From NCBI GenBank assembly GCA_024691325.1, contig JAILNR010000019.1, forward strand, positions 1 through 64,000: DNA of 64,000 nucleotides, read 5' to 3'. The first letter of the stretch is position 1. Each line of letters begins with the position of its first letter. Of the stretch, positions 52,997 to 62,168 are shown piece by piece. The notes under the pieces were generated by a model. It did no database searches and was not told the origin of the DNA. It saw nothing but the letters and a program-made list of their open reading frames with translations. The stretch comes from Saccharofermentans sp. Lineage in GTDB: Bacteria > Bacillota > Clostridia > Saccharofermentanales > Saccharofermentanaceae. The position numbers and the translations under genes were made by a program.

Positions 52997-53050
52997 TGTA
53001 ACATTACAATTGGAAAAAGCGGTTAACAATCTTTTGTAACATTGTTACAA
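52997..53050 (+). promoter_or_regulatory. Two further TGTAAC-type palindromes in the nrdD leader
   Basis: TGTAA-CA-TTACA (52997-53008) and TTGTAAC-ATT-GTTACAA (53034-53050) lie between the promoter and nrdD. Their arms share TGTAAC. They do not match NrdR, Rex or FNR consensus sites as I know them. They could be operators or an mRNA stem-loop. Confidence 0.5.
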
Positions 53051-53093
53051 TGGACAAATCAATTCAAACAACGACAAAGGGCAGGGTGCACAA

Positions 53094-55277
53094 ATGAAGA
53101 TCATTAAGCGTAACAAGCAGGAAGTAGAATTCGACATCACCAAGATCATCGGAGCTATTACAAAGGCTAACGAGGCTGCTAAGGAATCTGACCGTATGAC
53201 ACCTAAGCAGATTACGAGAATTGCCGAGCGTGTTACTAATGAATGCGAGAAGGTCAACCGTGCTTTGTCCGTCGAGGAGATCCAGGATCTCGTTGAGAAG
53301 CAGATCATGGCTCACGGCGCTTATGAAGTTGCAAAGCTCTATGTAACCTACCGCTATACAAGAACCCTCATCCGTCAGTCCAATACGACAGATGAGTCCA
53401 TCCTTACCCTTATCGAGTGCAATAACGAAGAATTGAAGCAGGAGAATTCCAATAAGAATCCTACAGTCAACAGCGTACAGCGTGACTATATGGCAGGTGA
53501 GGTAAGTAAGGATCTCACAAAGAGACTTCTCCTTCCGCCCGAAGTTGTCGAGGCTCACGAAGACGGACGTATCCACTTCCACGACAGCGACTACTTCGCA
53601 CAGCATATGCATAACTGCGATCTCGTTAACCTCGAGGATATGCTCCAGAACGGAACTGTTATCTCCGGCACGATGATCGAGAAGCCTCACAGCTTCTCCA
53701 CAGCTTGCAATATCGCAACACAGATTATCGCCCAGGTTGCATCCAACCAGTACGGCGGTCAGTCCATATCCCTCACACACTTAGCTCCCTTCGTTCAGAT
53801 CTCAAGAGAGAAGATCATGAAGAAGGTGGAGACAGAGTTCGAGGAATTAGGCATCAATCCTCCCGAGGAGAAGAAGAAGCAGATCGTTGAGCAGAGACTT
53901 CACGAGGAGATCGAGCGTGGTGTACAGACTATCCAGTATCAGGTAGTAACACTCCTCACAACTAACGGCCAGGCTCCGTTCGTAACTGTATTCATGTATT
54001 TAAACGAGGCTAAGGATCCCCAGCTCAAGGCTGACCTTGCAATGATCATCGAGGAAGTTCTTAAGCAGAGAATCCAGGGCGTAAAGAATGAGGCTGGTGT
54101 TTATATCACACCCGCATTCCCTAAGCTCATATATGTTCTTGAGGAAGATAACATCAAGGAGGGTTCTCCTTACTACGAGCTTACAAGACTCGCTGCAAAG
54201 TGTACTGCAAAGAGAATGGTTCCTGACTATATCTCTGAGAAGGTGATGCTCGATCTTAAGAAGGATAAGAACGGTGACGGTCACTGCTACACATGCATGG
54301 GCTGCAGATCATTCCTTACTCCTTATGTTGATGAGAAGGGCCAGCCTAAGTACTACGGCAGATTCAATCAGGGTGTTGTCACACTTAACCTTGTTGATGT
54401 GGCATGCTCCGCTTGCTGCGAGTCAAGAAACGAAGAGAAGTTCTGGACTATCCTTGAGGAGAGACTTGAACTTTGCCACAAGGCACTCCGTGCAAGACAT
54501 GACAGACTTTCCGGAACACTTTCCGATGCTGCTCCTATCTTGTGGCAGTATGGTGCTCTCGCAAGACTTGAGAAGGGCGAGCCTATTACGAAGCTCCTTT
54601 ACGGCGGATACTCAACCCTTTCGCTGGGTTACGCAGGTCTTTGGGAGTGCGTCTATGAAGTAACGGGCAAGAAGCTTACCGAACCCGAGGGTGAAGCCTT
54701 CGGTCTCAAGGTTATGGAGGCTTTGAATGCTGCATGTGCTAAGTGGAAGGCTGCCGAGAATATCGACTATTCCATCTACGGCACACCGCTCGAGTCAACA
54801 ACATACAAGTTTGCCAAGGCTCTTCAGAGAAGATTCGGAATCATCAAGGGTGTTACTGATAAGAACTACATCACGAACAGTTACCACATCCATGTAACTG
54901 AGCAGATCAATGCTTTCGATAAGCTTAAGCTCGAGAGCAAGTTCCAGCGTCTGTCTCCCGGCGGTGCTATCTCTTACATCGAGGTTCCCAACATGCAGAA
55001 CAACATCGATGCAGTTATGGATGTCATGAAGTTCATCTACGATAACATCATGTACGCAGAACTCAATACCAAGTCCGACTACTGCCAGGTATGCGGATAT
55101 GACGGAGAGATCGGTATCGAGGAGAGAGACCATAAGCTCGTATGGGTATGTCCCAAGTGCGGAAACGACGATGAGAACAAGCTTAATGTCGCAAGAAGAA
55201 CATGCGGATATATCGGAACACAGTTCTGGAACCAGGGCAGAACACAGGAGATAAGAGAGCGTGTAATGCATCTTTGA
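53094..55277 (+). CDS. nrdD: Anaerobic ribonucleoside-triphosphate reductase
   Basis: A 727-aa class III reductase. Residues 1-95 are the ATP-cone that senses dATP/ATP. The catalytic barrel contains FHDSDYFA and HNCDLVNLEDML. The C-terminus has the zinc site CQVCGYDG...CPKCG and the glycyl-radical loop RRTCGYIGTQFW near residue 705. It makes deoxyribonucleotides without oxygen, using formate or a thiol as reductant. ATG 53094 follows AAAGGGCAGG. It is controlled by paired NrdR boxes and followed by its activase. Confidence 0.97.
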   Translation: MKIIKRNKQEVEFDITKIIGAITKANEAAKESDRMTPKQITRIAERVTNECEKVNRALSVEEIQDLVEKQIMAHGAYEVAKLYVTYRYTRTLIRQSNTTDESILTLIECNNEELKQENSNKNPTVNSVQRDYMAGEVSKDLTKRLLLPPEVVEAHEDGRIHFHDSDYFAQHMHNCDLVNLEDMLQNGTVISGTMIEKPHSFSTACNIATQIIAQVASNQYGGQSISLTHLAPFVQISREKIMKKVETEFEELGINPPEEKKKQIVEQRLHEEIERGVQTIQYQVVTLLTTNGQAPFVTVFMYLNEAKDPQLKADLAMIIEEVLKQRIQGVKNEAGVYITPAFPKLIYVLEEDNIKEGSPYYELTRLAAKCTAKRMVPDYISEKVMLDLKKDKNGDGHCYTCMGCRSFLTPYVDEKGQPKYYGRFNQGVVTLNLVDVACSACCESRNEEKFWTILEERLELCHKALRARHDRLSGTLSDAAPILWQYGALARLEKGEPITKLLYGGYSTLSLGYAGLWECVYEVTGKKLTEPEGEAFGLKVMEALNAACAKWKAAENIDYSIYGTPLESTTYKFAKALQRRFGIIKGVTDKNYITNSYHIHVTEQINAFDKLKLESKFQRLSPGGAISYIEVPNMQNNIDAVMDVMKFIYDNIMYAELNTKSDYCQVCGYDGEIGIEERDHKLVWVCPKCGNDDENKLNVARRTCGYIGTQFWNQGRTQEIRERVMHL

Positions 55278-55298
55278 TGCGCTCTTAATACCTTTGCC

Positions 55299-55838
55299 AT
55301 GTACTATAGTGCGATCAAAGACTGCGATATTGCTAACGGTGTAGGTGTCAGGGTCACGTTATTTGTATCCGGGTGCACCAACCGCTGCGAGGGCTGTTTT
55401 AATCCCGAGACCTGGAACTTCTGTCACGGTCAGGAATTCACGGATGAGACCAAAGAGGAGATCTTCTCTTTGCTTGGTCACGACTATATCAATGGTCTGA
55501 CCTTGCTCGGAGGTGAGCCGTTTGAGCCTCAGAACCAGCGGGATCTTCTCCCGTTCCTGCGTGAATTTAAGGAGAAATTCCCTGATAAGACACTATGGGC
55601 ATTTACAGGTTTTTATTATGAGACGGAGCTTCTTGTTGACGGTTCCCACCCCAGATGTGAAGCAACAGACGAGATATTGGGTATGGTCGATGTTCTTGTC
55701 GAGGGAAGGTTCATACTCGCCCAAAAGGACATAAGTTTGGTGTATCGTGGCTCTTCAAATCAGCGTATAATAGATATGATTAGAACGCGCGAGAAGGGCG
55801 AAGTGGTACTTTGGGACGAGAAACTGGCAACAAGTTAA
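55299..55838 (+). CDS. nrdG: Anaerobic ribonucleotide reductase activating protein
   Basis: A 179-aa radical SAM enzyme. The 4Fe-4S motif is CTNRCEGCF near residue 27, preceded by RVTLFVSGC. GGEPFEP is the SAM-binding region. It produces the glycyl radical on NrdD. It starts 21 bases after nrdD in the same operon. The 3' end overlaps the following EAL gene by about 28 bases if the TTG at 55811 is used. Confidence 0.96.
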   Translation: MYYSAIKDCDIANGVGVRVTLFVSGCTNRCEGCFNPETWNFCHGQEFTDETKEEIFSLLGHDYINGLTLLGGEPFEPQNQRDLLPFLREFKEKFPDKTLWAFTGFYYETELLVDGSHPRCEATDEILGMVDVLVEGRFILAQKDISLVYRGSSNQRIIDMIRTREKGEVVLWDEKLATS

Positions 55839-57808
55839 AAAGCACTGCTGCAAACAAAGAGAGTCTTACTCACAGAATAGTAAGATGGCTCGGTCTTGAG
55901 AAACAGAAAGAATTTGAGCACGGATATCTGATCAGCAGCAACGCCAGGGCCATTGTTTATATGGCGGGTATAGTCCTGTTTATAACCTTTCTTCTTTCTA
56001 TAAAGCTTACCGTTGACTACTTTGTTCTTAAGAACCTGAACAATGCGGATCTTATTTTGCAGATCTGTCTTTATGTTCTGCTTATTGTCACATGCATACT
56101 GTCGATATCTTATTCGATGAAGCATTACAAACCGGGACTTACGCGCATAACAGATGTTTCCTATACGATGGTTATAATATTCTCTGTTGCGTGTCTTTTA
56201 TTCGGATTTACAAATTCAATTGTTGAGTACAAGAATAACGGGCAGGTCTTTACTTTCATTGCGATGGAACTTCTTGTTATCTGCATACTCGCATGGCGTC
56301 CGTTTATATCCATCTCTATCGTTGTAGGATCGTTCGCCCTGTTTTATCTGTCGATTTCTCTTGAGACGGGGCATATGCCGAGCATACCGTTTACCGTCGG
56401 ATTCATTATAGTTGGTCTTACGATTGTCGTTACAAGTATAAGTGCCTATCATCAGAAGAAGACCGAGTCTATCAAGGATGAGAATCTTACATCCACGAAC
56501 AGACATCTGGCGGATACAGCGGTTAAGGATGAGCTGACGGGTGCCGCCAATATGAGTTTCTTCAGAAAAAGAGCAAGGGAGATACTTAAAGATCCTGAGA
56601 CTCAGTATTTGAGAATGGTATTTGTCTATCTTGATATAGAGAACTTCAGACCGCTCAACGAGAAGTACGGTTTTGAAGCCGGCAATTCGTTCCTTAAGAA
56701 GTTTGCAGGTAAGGTTATAGATGAATTCTATGACGGACTTGTCGGACGTCAGGGAGACGATCATCTGGTTGTTCTTTGTGACAAGATGAATCTCGAACAG
56801 AGGATCATGACATTAAGGTCTTATATCTATGACTGTGGATTTGATACACAGACAGGTCTTAAGGCCGGCGGATACGCAGTCAGAAGCAGGGATGTTGATC
56901 CTACGATCGCGTGTGACAGAGCCCGTTATGCATGTTCTTCCATCAAGAAACATTACGATCAGGACTACTGTGAGTATGATGATGAATTGGACAGAAGATT
57001 CATGATGCGTCAGTACATTGTAAATAATGTTGACGCCGCGATCGACAGAGGCGATATAAAGGTTTACTACCAGCCGGTATGCTGGGCTAAGGATAGGAAG
57101 CTTTGCGGATATGAGGCGTTGTCGAAGTGGGAAGACCCCAATTACGGATTCCTGCCGACATCTTTATTTATCCCTGTTCTTGAAGAGTATCATCAGGTTC
57201 ACAAGATTGATATGGTAGTAGTCGATACTGTCTGCCGCGACATAAGATGGCTCATTGATAACAACAGACCGGCAGTTCCCGTATCACTTAATTTCTCGAG
57301 ACTCGACTTCGAGTTAACGGATGTGGTAGGACTTCTCGATTCATGTATCAGAAAGTACAACATCTCTCCTGAGATGATCCATGTTGAGGTAACTGAGAGT
57401 GCTTTGTCAGATAATCTCGAGTCGCTGCACAAGGATCTCGATGCGCTTAAAGCTATGGGATTCCCTCTTTGGCTTGATGACTTCGGTTCCGGCTACTCAT
57501 CTTTAAATGTGCTTAAGGATTTCACTTTCGATGTCATGAAGATCGACATGGTCTTCCTGTCGAGTTTCAAGGACAAGGATAAGACACAGAAGACTAAGGC
57601 AGTTCTTAAGAACATCGTATCAATGGCCAACGATCTTGGTATGCATACTCTTACCGAGGGCGTCGAGACCGTGGAGGAAGCCGAATACTTAAAGTCGATA
57701 GGGTGCGAGAGGCTGCAGGGATATCTGTTTGGTAAGCCCATGCCGCTTAAGGAGGCTCTGGTTAAGATCACGGCAGGTCTGCTGCCTGTTTCCGAGGAAT
57801 ATATTTGA
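55811..57808 (+). CDS. EAL-domain c-di-GMP phosphodiesterase with degenerate GGDEF
   Basis: A 665-aa membrane protein with five to six N-terminal helices (about 45-210). Residues 235-390 form a GGDEF fold whose active-site loop reads GRQGDDHL instead of GGDEF, so cyclase activity is unlikely. Residues 400-660 are an EAL domain with YEALSKW, the Asn in SLNFSR, EVTES, LDDFGSGYSS, KID and GVET, so hydrolysis should be intact. The TTG at 55811 is the longest plausible start and has a weak GAAGG site; no good ATG is available before the first helix. The last bases overlap the next TTG start. Confidence 0.9.
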   Translation: MGRETGNKLKSTAANKESLTHRIVRWLGLEKQKEFEHGYLISSNARAIVYMAGIVLFITFLLSIKLTVDYFVLKNLNNADLILQICLYVLLIVTCILSISYSMKHYKPGLTRITDVSYTMVIIFSVACLLFGFTNSIVEYKNNGQVFTFIAMELLVICILAWRPFISISIVVGSFALFYLSISLETGHMPSIPFTVGFIIVGLTIVVTSISAYHQKKTESIKDENLTSTNRHLADTAVKDELTGAANMSFFRKRAREILKDPETQYLRMVFVYLDIENFRPLNEKYGFEAGNSFLKKFAGKVIDEFYDGLVGRQGDDHLVVLCDKMNLEQRIMTLRSYIYDCGFDTQTGLKAGGYAVRSRDVDPTIACDRARYACSSIKKHYDQDYCEYDDELDRRFMMRQYIVNNVDAAIDRGDIKVYYQPVCWAKDRKLCGYEALSKWEDPNYGFLPTSLFIPVLEEYHQVHKIDMVVVDTVCRDIRWLIDNNRPAVPVSLNFSRLDFELTDVVGLLDSCIRKYNISPEMIHVEVTESALSDNLESLHKDLDALKAMGFPLWLDDFGSGYSSLNVLKDFTFDVMKIDMVFLSSFKDKDKTQKTKAVLKNIVSMANDLGMHTLTEGVETVEEAEYLKSIGCERLQGYLFGKPMPLKEALVKITAGLLPVSEEYI

Positions 57809-58584
57809 AACACGTTTTCTTTGACATAGACGGGACGCTCTGGGATTTTATGAGCGTCATTCCCGAGTCGGCCGTCCGCGCGATAAAAATGCTTCAGGAC
57901 AATGGTCACAAGGCTTATATCAGTACAGGCAGAACGCGCGGGTATATAACAAAGCCTAACCTTCTCTCGATTGGTTTTGACGGAATCTTATCAGGATGCG
58001 GAACAAGAATAGAGGCGGATGGTGAAGTTATTTATGAATACTTGATTCCGGGCAGGAAGGCTGTCGAGGCGGTGGATATTATCAGGTCTCACGGATTCCG
58101 GGCGATACTTGAAGGTCCGCAGTTTCTTTATATGGATTACGAGGACTTCAAGGACGATGTCTATGGAAAGAAGGTCATGAGAGATCTTGGTGATCACTTA
58201 AGGCCACTTTCACAAAACTATGGCGAATGGGTAATATCGAAGTTCTCCTGCGACATGACAGATTGCGACAAGGAAGCCTGTTATAAAAAACTTTCGAAGG
58301 ACTTCGATATCATTGAACATAATGAGACGATAGCGGAGATGGTGCCTAAGGGTTTTAACAAGGGCACAGGCATAAAGAAGTTGTGCGAGCTTAAAGGGAT
58401 AGATATCAAAGATACTGTTGCTATAGGCGACGGCGCCAATGATCTTGATATGTTCGCAGCAGCGGGATTTTCCGTTGCCATGGGAAGTGGTGCCGAGATT
58501 GCCAGGAATGCGGCGGATTACGTAACGACCGGTCTTAAAGAAGACGGAATATATAACGCGTTAAAACACTTAGGCCTCATCTGA
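57805..58584 (+). CDS. Cof-type HAD-superfamily hydrolase
   Basis: A 259-aa haloacid-dehalogenase phosphatase of subfamily IIB. Motif I is FFDIDGTLWD with both catalytic aspartates, motif II is STGRTRGY, and motif IV is AIGDGANDLDMFAAAG. These enzymes dephosphorylate sugar phosphates, flavin or nucleotide derivatives; the substrate is unknown. Translation appears to start at TTG 57805, which overlaps the TGA of the EAL gene, making the two coupled. It converges with the LysR gene at 58585. Confidence 0.92.
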   Translation: MKHVFFDIDGTLWDFMSVIPESAVRAIKMLQDNGHKAYISTGRTRGYITKPNLLSIGFDGILSGCGTRIEADGEVIYEYLIPGRKAVEAVDIIRSHGFRAILEGPQFLYMDYEDFKDDVYGKKVMRDLGDHLRPLSQNYGEWVISKFSCDMTDCDKEACYKKLSKDFDIIEHNETIAEMVPKGFNKGTGIKKLCELKGIDIKDTVAIGDGANDLDMFAAAGFSVAMGSGAEIARNAADYVTTGLKEDGIYNALKHLGLI

Positions 58585-59442
58585 TCATTGCTCGATTATC
58601 TTCTCTAACAGTCTTCCTGCCTCAGTCACCATGCTGTCGCATTTTGCATAGATATATATGGATGAGAATATCTTGGGAAGACAGCTGTAGTATGACAGAT
58701 TCTTTTCCTTGAGACCGGGCTTTTCTGCTGACGGGACGAATGCGAGTCCGAACCCTGACTTGATCATCCCTGAAAGTGTATTCGTATCGTTGTATGTGTT
58801 CTGACGCTCCAAAGCAATCTCATATCCTAACCATTCTGATATAGAGGAAAGGCAGGATCTGTCTGTCGGGAATATCAACGGTATGCCTTCGATGTCTTTG
58901 TTTTCTACATATAGTCTGTTGGTCAAAGGGATTCCGGAAGGAGCGGCAATTCCCCATTCGTACCCCTCTATAACCTTTATGATCCTATAGTCGAGGCAGT
59001 TGATCCTGTCCGGCAGAACAGCAAACTCGATCTCTTTATTCATAAGAAGATCTCTTACCTGTCTGCTGTCGCCGTACTGCGGATGGATGATAACACTTGG
59101 GTCCTTGATCATTAGCTCGGCAATATACCTGTCGATCGAATGCCATCCCGACGGGAACGCGATACCGATGCTCACTTGATGGTTCTTATTCATCTCGATA
59201 AACCTGTTGAATCTTTGCGTTGTATTAAGTCCGTTATCGAGAAGGTTCTTAAGAAACACACCGTGAATTGTAAGTACAAGAGGATCTTTTCCTTTAATGA
59301 ATAAAGGGATGTTGAACTCTTCCTCGAGATCGATGATTATCCTCCAGATGGTGGTCGTTGATACATTAAGCAGTTGGGCGGCTTTTGCCTTGTTTCCGCA
59401 TTCAGCCACAGTTTTAAACGCAATCAAACTCTTGTCAGTCAT
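58585..59442 (-). CDS. LysR-family transcriptional regulator
   Basis: A 285-aa regulator. The N-terminal winged helix contains GNKAKAAQLLNVSTTTIWR, a divergent LysR HTH, with the usual LEEEFNIPLF after it. The type 2 periplasmic-binding effector domain starts near 95 (VSIGIAFPSGW). The start is ATG 59442, with the ribosome site GGGAGG, rather than 59457. It is not divergent from an obvious target, since the neighbouring Sel1 gene runs in the same direction, so the regulon and ligand are unknown. Confidence 0.85.
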   Translation of the reverse strand: MTDKSLIAFKTVAECGNKAKAAQLLNVSTTTIWRIIIDLEEEFNIPLFIKGKDPLVLTIHGVFLKNLLDNGLNTTQRFNRFIEMNKNHQVSIGIAFPSGWHSIDRYIAELMIKDPSVIIHPQYGDSRQVRDLLMNKEIEFAVLPDRINCLDYRIIKVIEGYEWGIAAPSGIPLTNRLYVENKDIEGIPLIFPTDRSCLSSISEWLGYEIALERQNTYNDTNTLSGMIKSGFGLAFVPSAEKPGLKEKNLSYYSCLPKIFSSIYIYAKCDSMVTEAGRLLEKIIEQ

Positions 59443-59466
59443 AATACGACCTCCCAATAATCAATA

Positions 59467-61065
59467 TTATTTGGGTTTATTGATCGTAAAAGATTGCGCC
59501 TCCAAAGTAGTTACGATCTTTTCGCCCATATAAAAGACTACTTTGGATCGTTCACCCGCATTTACTTCAAGCGTAATATCGTCGAATGCCACTTCATTTT
59601 TATCCGTTGCCACCGAAGCATTGTTGGCAATTATATGTATAGAATCCGTAAGACTGCAGCAACCGAATTCCCTGTAGGTAAGAAGTGTCCTCAAAGGCTC
59701 TTCCGATTCTCTTCTGGGGAATCTTATGATGCTCATCTTTATCCTGTCGTTCTTAAGCTTTTTAAGTATCAGCTTGTATCGTCCGTACGAGTTATATCTT
59801 ACGAAGTCCTTAAGAGGCCCCGGGTAAGAGCTCTTAATGGAAGCCTTGTGAACTTTGTAATCACCGATAAAACTGCCTATCTTCTCATCAATGCTCTTGA
59901 TAAGCTCCCTGTCAGAGATGGAACCGCCCGGGAAGGACCTCAGCGAAAGAGCGTATTTTGCCTGGATGAAGAATCCGTACGCCTGCACTCGCATATATTC
60001 AGCAGACTCAGGTCCTATATTGAAAGCTTTAAGCTGCACATTTCCCATATTAAGTGCCGCTTCCGCAAATGCACAATCCACATCTCCGTCTTCGAACCTG
60101 CTTCTTGTGTCTTCGTAAACGGCTTCGATAAGTGCCGCTGCAAGCTCATAATTCTTAGCCACATAGATTCCGTCGAGACTCATCTGCGCGAGCTTAAAAG
60201 TGGACTCGTAAATCCCGAATGTGTGCCCTATCGAAAAGTACTTGAAAGCCTGCTCATAATCGGGAACACCATCAGTAAGTCTTCCATCGTAGTGCATAAA
60301 CCCGAGTGCGTTGGCAGCGTATCCGAATCCGCCTTCGCGCCACAGTATTTCCATGCATGAAGCAGCCTCATGCCAGTCGCATTTAAAGGCGGAGTTTCCG
60401 CCTGAGCACGCGAAGCCTTTTATTCTTAAAGCGTTATAGTTTTTCTTCAAGCACAGTTCATTTACATACTTGCGGAAAAGCTTCTTGGTGTATGTATCCG
60501 CCCCCTGAAGGATAAGGTCATTATCAAACTCGCGTATAAAGTCTTCTTTGACTTCATCGATATAATACCTTTGTTCCACCGGCATATCCGCTTCATCTAT
60601 CTGATAGTCGATCATATGAAGAAGGTCCTCGGCATTGATGTATTCTGCCGCAGTCATGTACATATGGAAAGGTGTCATAGTCCTGTACTTGTACAGAATG
60701 AACTTGATTATCCAGCAAAGAAGATCATCATCAGTCTGAGGCATATAGACCATGTGATAAGTGTCGATAGAAGAGATGTCTTCACCGAACAGATGGTTGA
60801 GCATCAGATTATCGTAAAAGTAATTAAGCATGGGTTCAAACCATGCAAGAAAAAACTGGGAGGTATCCTTGTTATCCTCAACAACTTTCTCGAGTACTTC
60901 CGCCATATCATCGAGTGTGAACTGCCTGTAGTGGTCACAAAGAATGACGGAGTTGTTAGTGACGGACAGCGGCAATAGTGTTATATCGTAAAAGTCTTTC
61001 TCATAAACTGCGAAAGACTCGAGAGAATCTTCGGATATGCGTATTCTTCTTACTGAATCGTTCAT
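59467..61065 (-). CDS. Sel1-repeat protein of unknown function
   Basis: A 532-aa protein without signal peptide or membrane helices. The first 210 residues are helical and unrecognised. Around 240-320 there are two Sel1-like helical repeats (GYAANALGFMHYDG..., STFKLAQMSLDGIYVAKNYELAA). A beta-rich region of about 100 residues ends the protein. Sel1 repeats usually bind other proteins. It ends 24 bases before the LysR regulator start and may be co-transcribed with it. The GAAAGG ribosome site supports ATG 61065. Confidence 0.78.
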   Translation of the reverse strand: MNDSVRRIRISEDSLESFAVYEKDFYDITLLPLSVTNNSVILCDHYRQFTLDDMAEVLEKVVEDNKDTSQFFLAWFEPMLNYFYDNLMLNHLFGEDISSIDTYHMVYMPQTDDDLLCWIIKFILYKYRTMTPFHMYMTAAEYINAEDLLHMIDYQIDEADMPVEQRYYIDEVKEDFIREFDNDLILQGADTYTKKLFRKYVNELCLKKNYNALRIKGFACSGGNSAFKCDWHEAASCMEILWREGGFGYAANALGFMHYDGRLTDGVPDYEQAFKYFSIGHTFGIYESTFKLAQMSLDGIYVAKNYELAAALIEAVYEDTRSRFEDGDVDCAFAEAALNMGNVQLKAFNIGPESAEYMRVQAYGFFIQAKYALSLRSFPGGSISDRELIKSIDEKIGSFIGDYKVHKASIKSSYPGPLKDFVRYNSYGRYKLILKKLKNDRIKMSIIRFPRRESEEPLRTLLTYREFGCCSLTDSIHIIANNASVATDKNEVAFDDITLEVNAGERSKVVFYMGEKIVTTLEAQSFTINKPK

Positions 61066-61171
61066 AAATATACCTTTCTATTAAATTTTACCTTTTTAAC
61101 GGAAGTCCGTGTAGTACAATAACTATGTGTAAAGGCAAATTTACATATATTTTTAATTTGAGGAGACGTTT

Positions 61172-62158
61172 ATGGGACTTTGTTTCAGAAAGAGCATTAC
61201 AATCCTTCCCGGTGTTAAGTTGAACCTCAGTAAGAGCGGCGTCAGCTGCAGCTTCGGCAAGAAAGGAATCCGTCAGACTATAAGCAGTACGGGCAGATCC
61301 ACCACCAGTATCGGAATCCCGGGCACGGGCGTCTACTACAGAAAGACCGTTAATGCCAAGAAGTTCTTTAAGGGCAAGGGCGCGAAAGCCGCGGAAACAA
61401 AGACCGGCAAAGCTCCTTCTTCCTCAACACCCTCCTCAAAGGTTGATGAGCAGACGATCGAGCAGAACAAGGCTCAGGTCGCCGAGTATGAGAATTATAT
61501 CAATTCCATAAAGTCAGTACACAAAGCATCTGACGGTTATGTTGACTGGGAGTCTTTGAACAAGAACGGCATCCCTTCGAATATCGTTAAGGGCAGCGAT
61601 GAGTATAAGGACTGGGAGAATCTTCAGAAGTTTTCCGACCGCGTGCTTAAGGGTGATGTCGATGCCTACTTTGAGATCATAAATGAGTTCAAGCCCTACG
61701 ACGATCTTCTTGAGTACGGTTCCGAATTTGAAGTAGGTACTGACCGCAAGGATGTTCTCGAGGTGGAGTTCCGTGTAAAGTCAGACGAAGTCGTTCCTGA
61801 TCTTGAGTTATCTTTGCTTGCTAACGGAACCGTTAAAGAGAAGGAAATGAGCAAGACTAATTTCTATGCTCTTGAGCAGGACTATGTTGCAAGTACTATG
61901 ATAAGGATCGCGAGAGATTCATTTGCACTTCTGCCTGTGGATAAAGTATATATTCATGCTGTCGATAAGGTGCTTAACACTGCAACAGGACACGAGGATG
62001 AGATCACTATTCTTTCCGCTGAGTTCGGAAGAAATCAGCTCTCTTCTCTTAACATGGAACTTATAGATCCTTCTGATGCAGTCGAAGCTTTCAGACATAA
62101 TATGAAGTTTGCAAAGACGACGGGATTTAAGGCCGTAGAAAGGATCCTTCCCGAGTAA
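61172..62158 (+). CDS. DUF4236-domain protein
   Basis: A 328-aa protein. Residues 1-55 form the DUF4236 domain, with FRKSITILPGVKLNLSKSG, SFGKKG and IGIPGTGVYYR. A Lys/Ala/Ser-rich linker (60-90) leads to an unrecognised alpha/beta region. DUF4236 is a short beta-rich domain of unknown role found at the N-terminus of many bacterial proteins. ATG 61172 follows GAGGAG. It is divergent from the Sel1-repeat gene and 10 bases before the EamA transporter, so probably in one transcript with it. Confidence 0.85.
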   Translation: MGLCFRKSITILPGVKLNLSKSGVSCSFGKKGIRQTISSTGRSTTSIGIPGTGVYYRKTVNAKKFFKGKGAKAAETKTGKAPSSSTPSSKVDEQTIEQNKAQVAEYENYINSIKSVHKASDGYVDWESLNKNGIPSNIVKGSDEYKDWENLQKFSDRVLKGDVDAYFEIINEFKPYDDLLEYGSEFEVGTDRKDVLEVEFRVKSDEVVPDLELSLLANGTVKEKEMSKTNFYALEQDYVASTMIRIARDSFALLPVDKVYIHAVDKVLNTATGHEDEITILSAEFGRNQLSSLNMELIDPSDAVEAFRHNMKFAKTTGFKAVERILPE

Positions 62159-62168
62159 CGGGATTCAC

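Noticed and set aside
53034-53050. Rex or FNR operator before nrdD
   Set aside because: The arms TTGTAAC/GTTACAA with a 3-base centre do not fit the Rex or FNR consensus or spacing.
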